Below, piece by piece: positions 7,794 through 10,757 of a stretch of 10,757 nt of DNA (its first letter is position 1; every line of letters begins with the position of its first letter). The position numbers and the translations under genes were made by a program. Origin of the DNA: JAZNQL01 sp045590155 (GTDB taxonomy: Bacteria; Bacillota; Clostridia; UMGS1883; UMGS1540); assembly GCA_045590155.1 (NCBI GenBank), contig JAZNQL010000050.1, forward strand, positions 1 through 10,757, read 5' to 3'. The notes below the pieces were generated by a model that was not told the origin of the DNA, made no database searches, and saw only the letters and a list, made by a program, of their open reading frames with translations.

Positions 7794-9305
7794 ATGAACA
7801 GTATTTTTATCAGCCTTTTTATAAAAATTTGTATTGTTTTTAAAGAAAGCCTGTTTTATAGGACAATAAATTCAGTTTTAGACAGACTGTCAGAAGACTT
7901 AAAAACAAGCGTTTTCTGGAAAGTCTTAACAAAGATTACCTTTTTAGAAAGTAAAAAAGAAGATTCTTTGTTTTGTAAAGCTATTCAAAAAACGGCAGAC
8001 GTTTTTATAAAAATAACACAAAAAATATATAATTTTATAAAAAAATTAAATACCGGCAGTATAACAGAAGCTGTTTACAAAAAAGTATTTGCAGATTCAT
8101 TTTTTCTGCGATATGAAAATATGCTTGCCATACTTATAAGTCTTGTGTTTGTAATACCACACCAGTACTGGAACAACATGTATGCACTTATTATAGCAGT
8201 TTTTCTTGCATTTTTTTATGTTTTATCACTTGCAGGAGGAAATAGGCTTGGGCGAAATGCTTTGAAAATATGGCTTCCGCTTTTGCTTTTTGTATTCTCA
8301 ATTGTATACAGTGTTATAATTTCGTATAATATAACCGACAGTATAAGAATAGCAGTATTTTTTGTAACCTCCTTTATTTTTACCTTGCTTATAGCGGGAA
8401 CACTGTCTTCTTACGAAAGAATTTCAAAGTTTACAGGAGCAATGTATGTTGCAATTTTTATATGCGGTGCGTTTGGTATAATACAAAGGTTTATGGGGGT
8501 AGAGGTTGACCCCGCTCTTACCGACGTTACTCTTAATGCCGATATGCCCGGAAGAGTATTTTCTACTTTAGGTAACCCCAATAACTTTGCCGAATTTCTT
8601 ACAATGTTTATGCCGTTTGCATTTGCATACGCCATAAATATTAAAGATAAAAGAATTAAAGCTTTTGCCCTTCTTTTAATGGCACTGCCTGTAGGCTCTC
8701 TTCTTATGACCTATTCAAGGTCTGGATGGATGGCTTTTGCAGTATCGGCAATAGTTTTCATTTTGCTTGCAAAAAGAAAATGGGTGCCCGCATTTATAAT
8801 ACTATGTATATGCGCAATTCCTCTTTTGCCGCAGAGTATATGGGCACGTATTCTAACAATAGGCAATATAAACGACTCGTCAAGCTCGTACAGAATAGAT
8901 ATATGGACAGCTTGTCTTGATATGTTAAAGGACTATCCTGTAACGGGAATAGGTTTAGGCCCCGGTGCCTTTGCCAAGATATATCCCGACTATTCATGTG
9001 CAAGAGCAGTAACTGCTGCACATTCTCATATGCAGTTTTTAGAAATTCTTATAGAAACAGGCATTATAGGCCTTATAAGCTTTTTGTGGCTTACAGTAGC
9101 GCTTATAAAACGTTCTGTTGATAAGGTAATAAAAACAACTTGCAAAAAGATGAAAAATATGGCTGCGGCAGGGGCCGCATCTATTGCAGGGATCAGCTTT
9201 ATAGGACTTTTTGAGTATTGCTGGTTTTACCCAAGAGTTATGTTTGCCTTCTTTATTGTTGCAGGCATAACAATGGCAATTGCAGGAAGGGAAGAAACAC
9301 TTTAA
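7794..9305 (+). CDS. O-antigen ligase/polymerase-family membrane protein with N-terminal extension
   Basis: A 503-residue polytopic membrane protein of the Wzy_C/O-antigen ligase family (WaaL/Wzy type), which acts on undecaprenyl-linked glycans outside the membrane, either polymerising them or moving them to an acceptor. After about 110 mostly hydrophilic residues there are about 11-12 hydrophobic helices. Family landmarks are GRVFSTLGNPNNFAEFL (about 253-269), MTYSRSGW (305-312), SYRIDIW (365-371), the large outer loop with DYPVTGIGLGPGAF (380-393), and AAHSHMQFLEILIETG (408-423), whose His410/His412 fall at the essential histidine of WaaL-type ligases. The N-terminal region repeats a motif of the form S-hydrophobic-F-x-K/R (S19, S39, S58 and possibly S102). 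Ribosome site AAAGGA at 7780-7785. Its stop overlaps the next start by one base. Polymerase and ligase cannot be told apart by sequence alone. Confidence 0.9.
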   Translation: MNSIFISLFIKICIVFKESLFYRTINSVLDRLSEDLKTSVFWKVLTKITFLESKKEDSLFCKAIQKTADVFIKITQKIYNFIKKLNTGSITEAVYKKVFADSFFLRYENMLAILISLVFVIPHQYWNNMYALIIAVFLAFFYVLSLAGGNRLGRNALKIWLPLLLFVFSIVYSVIISYNITDSIRIAVFFVTSFIFTLLIAGTLSSYERISKFTGAMYVAIFICGAFGIIQRFMGVEVDPALTDVTLNADMPGRVFSTLGNPNNFAEFLTMFMPFAFAYAINIKDKRIKAFALLLMALPVGSLLMTYSRSGWMAFAVSAIVFILLAKRKWVPAFIILCICAIPLLPQSIWARILTIGNINDSSSSYRIDIWTACLDMLKDYPVTGIGLGPGAFAKIYPDYSCARAVTAAHSHMQFLEILIETGIIGLISFLWLTVALIKRSVDKVIKTTCKKMKNMAAAGAASIAGISFIGLFEYCWFYPRVMFAFFIVAGITMAIAGREETL

Positions 9306-10757
9306 TGAAAGTATTACATCTTATAAGCGGCGGCGATTCGGGCGGCGCAAAAACACATGTTTTTAATTTGCTTCACAAGCTTACAGACAAGGCAGAAATC
9401 TACCTTGTCTGTCTTACTGCGGGAGTTTTTTATGACGAAGCGGTAAAACTGTTTCCGAAAGAAACCATTCTTTTTGAACAAAAAAGCAGATTCGATATGT
9501 CAAGTGCCGATAAAATAATAGAACTTGTAAGAGAAAAAAACATAGATATTATACACTGTCACGGAGCAAGAGCCAACTTTGTTGCAACCTACTTAAAAAA
9601 ACGTTGCAATATACCTTTTGTTACCACTGTGCATAGTGATTATCTTTTGGATTTTGACGGGATATACCGAAAAATTGTGTATACAACCCTTAATGTAATG
9701 GCACTCAGGAAAATGGATTACTATATAGGCGTTTCGTCAAGCTTTCGTAATATGCTTATTGAACGCAAATTCCGTCCGAACAGCGTTTTTGAAGTTTATA
9801 ATGGTGTGGATTTTGATAAAGAAACACCATTTTTATCAAAAGAAGAGTTTGCTGAAAAATTTTCCATAGATGTACACGAACAAGACATTTTTGTAGGCAT
9901 AATAGGCAGACATGACTTTGTAAAAGGACACGATGTTTTTGTCCGTGCGGCAAAACTTGCATCCGATAAAAATCCTCACTTGCGCTTTGTTGTTGCAGGC
10001 GATGGAGGGGATACCGATTCTTTATATAAACTTACCAGAGAGCTTGGTATGCAGGACAAAATAATTTATCTTGGCTTTTTAAATGATATTTATAGTTTTT
10101 TAAATTTCATTGATATAAATACACTTTCGTCAAGATGTGAAAGCTTTCCATATGCACTTTTGGAAGGCGCAAAAATGAAAAAAGCAACAATAAGTTCATG
10201 TGTTGGCGGAATTCCCGATTTAATTTGCGACGGAGAAACAGGCTTGCTGTTTGAAAACGAGAATGCACAAGAATTCGCACAAAAAATTCTTGACCTTGCC
10301 GAGAATACCGAAAAAAGAAAACAACTTGGCGAAAATTTATATAATCTTGCCACAAATAAATTTTCAAACGAAAATCTTGCCACAACCCATATAGGAATAT
10401 ATAATGCAATATTGCGTGATTTTTACGATAAAAAGAAATATGACGTTGTTTTTTCGGGATATTACGGCTTTAGAAATAGTGGAGACGATGCCTTGCTATT
10501 TGAAATTTTAGAAGCTTTAAGAGTTTACAAGCCCGATATAAGAGCGCTTGTTTTTTCTAAAAATCCTAAAGAAACAAAACTAATGTATAAAGTAGATGCA
10601 AAAAACAGATTTTTGCCTTGGAGTATAGTAGGCGGTCTAAAAAAATCCAGAATGCTTATAAACGGCGGAGGAAGTCTTATTCAGGATGCAACCAGTTCGA
10701 AATCGCTTTGGTATTATCTTGAAATTATGAAACTTGCAAAAAAACTGGGTCTTTTTG
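9305..10757 (+). CDS. csaB: GT4 glycosyltransferase fused to CsaB-type polysaccharide pyruvyl transferase (3' truncated by window)
   Basis: The frame is open from the ATG at 9305 to the window end: 484 codons and no stop. Residues 1 to about 370 are a full GT4 glycosyltransferase: N-terminal glycine loop SGGDSGGAKTHVF, CHGARANF (85-92), GRHDFVKGHDVF (201-212), AGDGG (231-235) and the E-x7-E pair E279/E287. After a short charged linker (RDFYDKKKYD, 371-380) a second domain begins: VVFSGYYGFRNSGDDALL (381-398), then LINGGGSLIQDATSSKSL (451-468), which are the N-terminal signatures of CsaB/PF04230 pyruvyl transferases. CsaB puts a ketal pyruvate, from phosphoenolpyruvate, on the secondary cell-wall polysaccharide, creating the ligand for SLH-domain proteins. 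About 105 residues of that domain are visible; a standalone CsaB is about 360-370, so some 260 should follow. There is no in-frame ATG near the domain border. The start overlaps the upstream stop (TAATG), with AGGAAGG at 9284-9290. Confidence 0.9.
   Translation, partial: MKVLHLISGGDSGGAKTHVFNLLHKLTDKAEIYLVCLTAGVFYDEAVKLFPKETILFEQKSRFDMSSADKIIELVREKNIDIIHCHGARANFVATYLKKRCNIPFVTTVHSDYLLDFDGIYRKIVYTTLNVMALRKMDYYIGVSSSFRNMLIERKFRPNSVFEVYNGVDFDKETPFLSKEEFAEKFSIDVHEQDIFVGIIGRHDFVKGHDVFVRAAKLASDKNPHLRFVVAGDGGDTDSLYKLTRELGMQDKIIYLGFLNDIYSFLNFIDINTLSSRCESFPYALLEGAKMKKATISSCVGGIPDLICDGETGLLFENENAQEFAQKILDLAENTEKRKQLGENLYNLATNKFSNENLATTHIGIYNAILRDFYDKKKYDVVFSGYYGFRNSGDDALLFEILEALRVYKPDIRALVFSKNPKETKLMYKVDAKNRFLPWSIVGGLKKSRMLINGGGSLIQDATSSKSLWYYLEIMKLAKKLGLF
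9383..9412. repeat. Perfect 10-base inverted repeat inside the GT4-CsaB gene
   Basis: ACAGACAAGG (9383-9392) and CCTTGTCTGT (9403-9412) are exact reverse complements around a 10-base loop. Inside the loop, AG (9394-9395) can pair with CT (9400-9401) across an AAAT tetraloop, which would lengthen the hairpin. It begins about 78 bases after the start codon and codes for TDKAEIYLVC. No T-tract follows directly; the nearest run of six Ts starts near 9425, too far for a normal terminator. It may be chance, or a structure affecting mRNA stability or translation. Confidence 0.5.

Noticed and set aside
9164..9179. Hairpin TGCGGC-AGGG-GCCGCA, considered as a terminator
   Set aside because: It lies in the middle of the O-antigen ligase coding sequence (Ala/Gly-rich stretch), has only 6-base arms and no T-tract follows.
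10405..10445. Separate start codon for an independent csaB gene
   Set aside because: The ATG at 10440 is out of frame with the CsaB domain and there is no stop ending the GT4 part. An in-frame TTG near 10411 has no convincing ribosome site, so a single fusion protein is the better reading.
1..10757. Search for mobile elements, CRISPR arrays, tRNA/rRNA genes, toxin-antitoxin or defence genes
   Set aside because: No transposase, integrase, spaced direct repeats, RNA-gene sequence or defence motif could be recognised. Gene packing leaves almost no intergenic room, and base composition looks even across the window.

Overview
The window is a gene-dense, AT-rich stretch of bacterial chromosome with every gene on the + strand. 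It looks like a low-GC Gram-positive (Bacillota, most likely class Clostridia). Reasons are the strong A bias of the coding strand, heavy use of ATA, AAA and TTA/CTT codons, clear AAGGAG-like ribosome sites at most starts, a MutS2 of the Bacillota type, and a CsaB-type pyruvyl transferase. CsaB modifies the secondary cell-wall polysaccharide of S-layer-bearing Gram-positives. I cannot place it more finely from sequence alone.

Region 1 (1-3581) is housekeeping. It holds the C-terminal 460 residues of MutS2, then, 14 bases later, a complete P1B-1 copper-exporting ATPase (CopA). No copper-responsive regulator or copper chaperone gene is next to copA inside the window.

Region 2 (3582-10757) is a compact cell-surface polysaccharide operon. 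It begins with a good SigA-type promoter placed directly after the copA stop. The order is: left-handed beta-helix O-acetyltransferase; MurJ/MviN-family flippase; second O-acetyltransferase; GT4 glycosyltransferase; single-pass membrane protein with a DUF4330-like domain; O-antigen ligase/polymerase-family membrane protein with an unusual N-terminal extension; and a GT4 domain fused in frame to the start of a CsaB-type pyruvyl transferase, cut by the window end. All junctions overlap by 1 or 4 bases or are separated by only 2 to 4 bases, so translation is probably coupled throughout.

Read together, region 2 encodes sugar transfer (two GT4 domains), acetyl decoration (two acetyltransferases), pyruvyl decoration (CsaB), membrane flipping (MurJ-like) and polymerisation or transfer to an acceptor (O-antigen ligase family). 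The simplest inference is synthesis of a pyruvylated, possibly acetylated secondary cell-wall polysaccharide, of the kind that SLH-domain proteins bind. No initiating phosphoglycosyl transferase (TagO/WecA/WbaP type) and no SLH protein is visible here; they may lie downstream or elsewhere.

I see no tRNA, rRNA, CRISPR array, insertion sequence, attachment site or origin. No gene-free stretch exceeds 60 bases.
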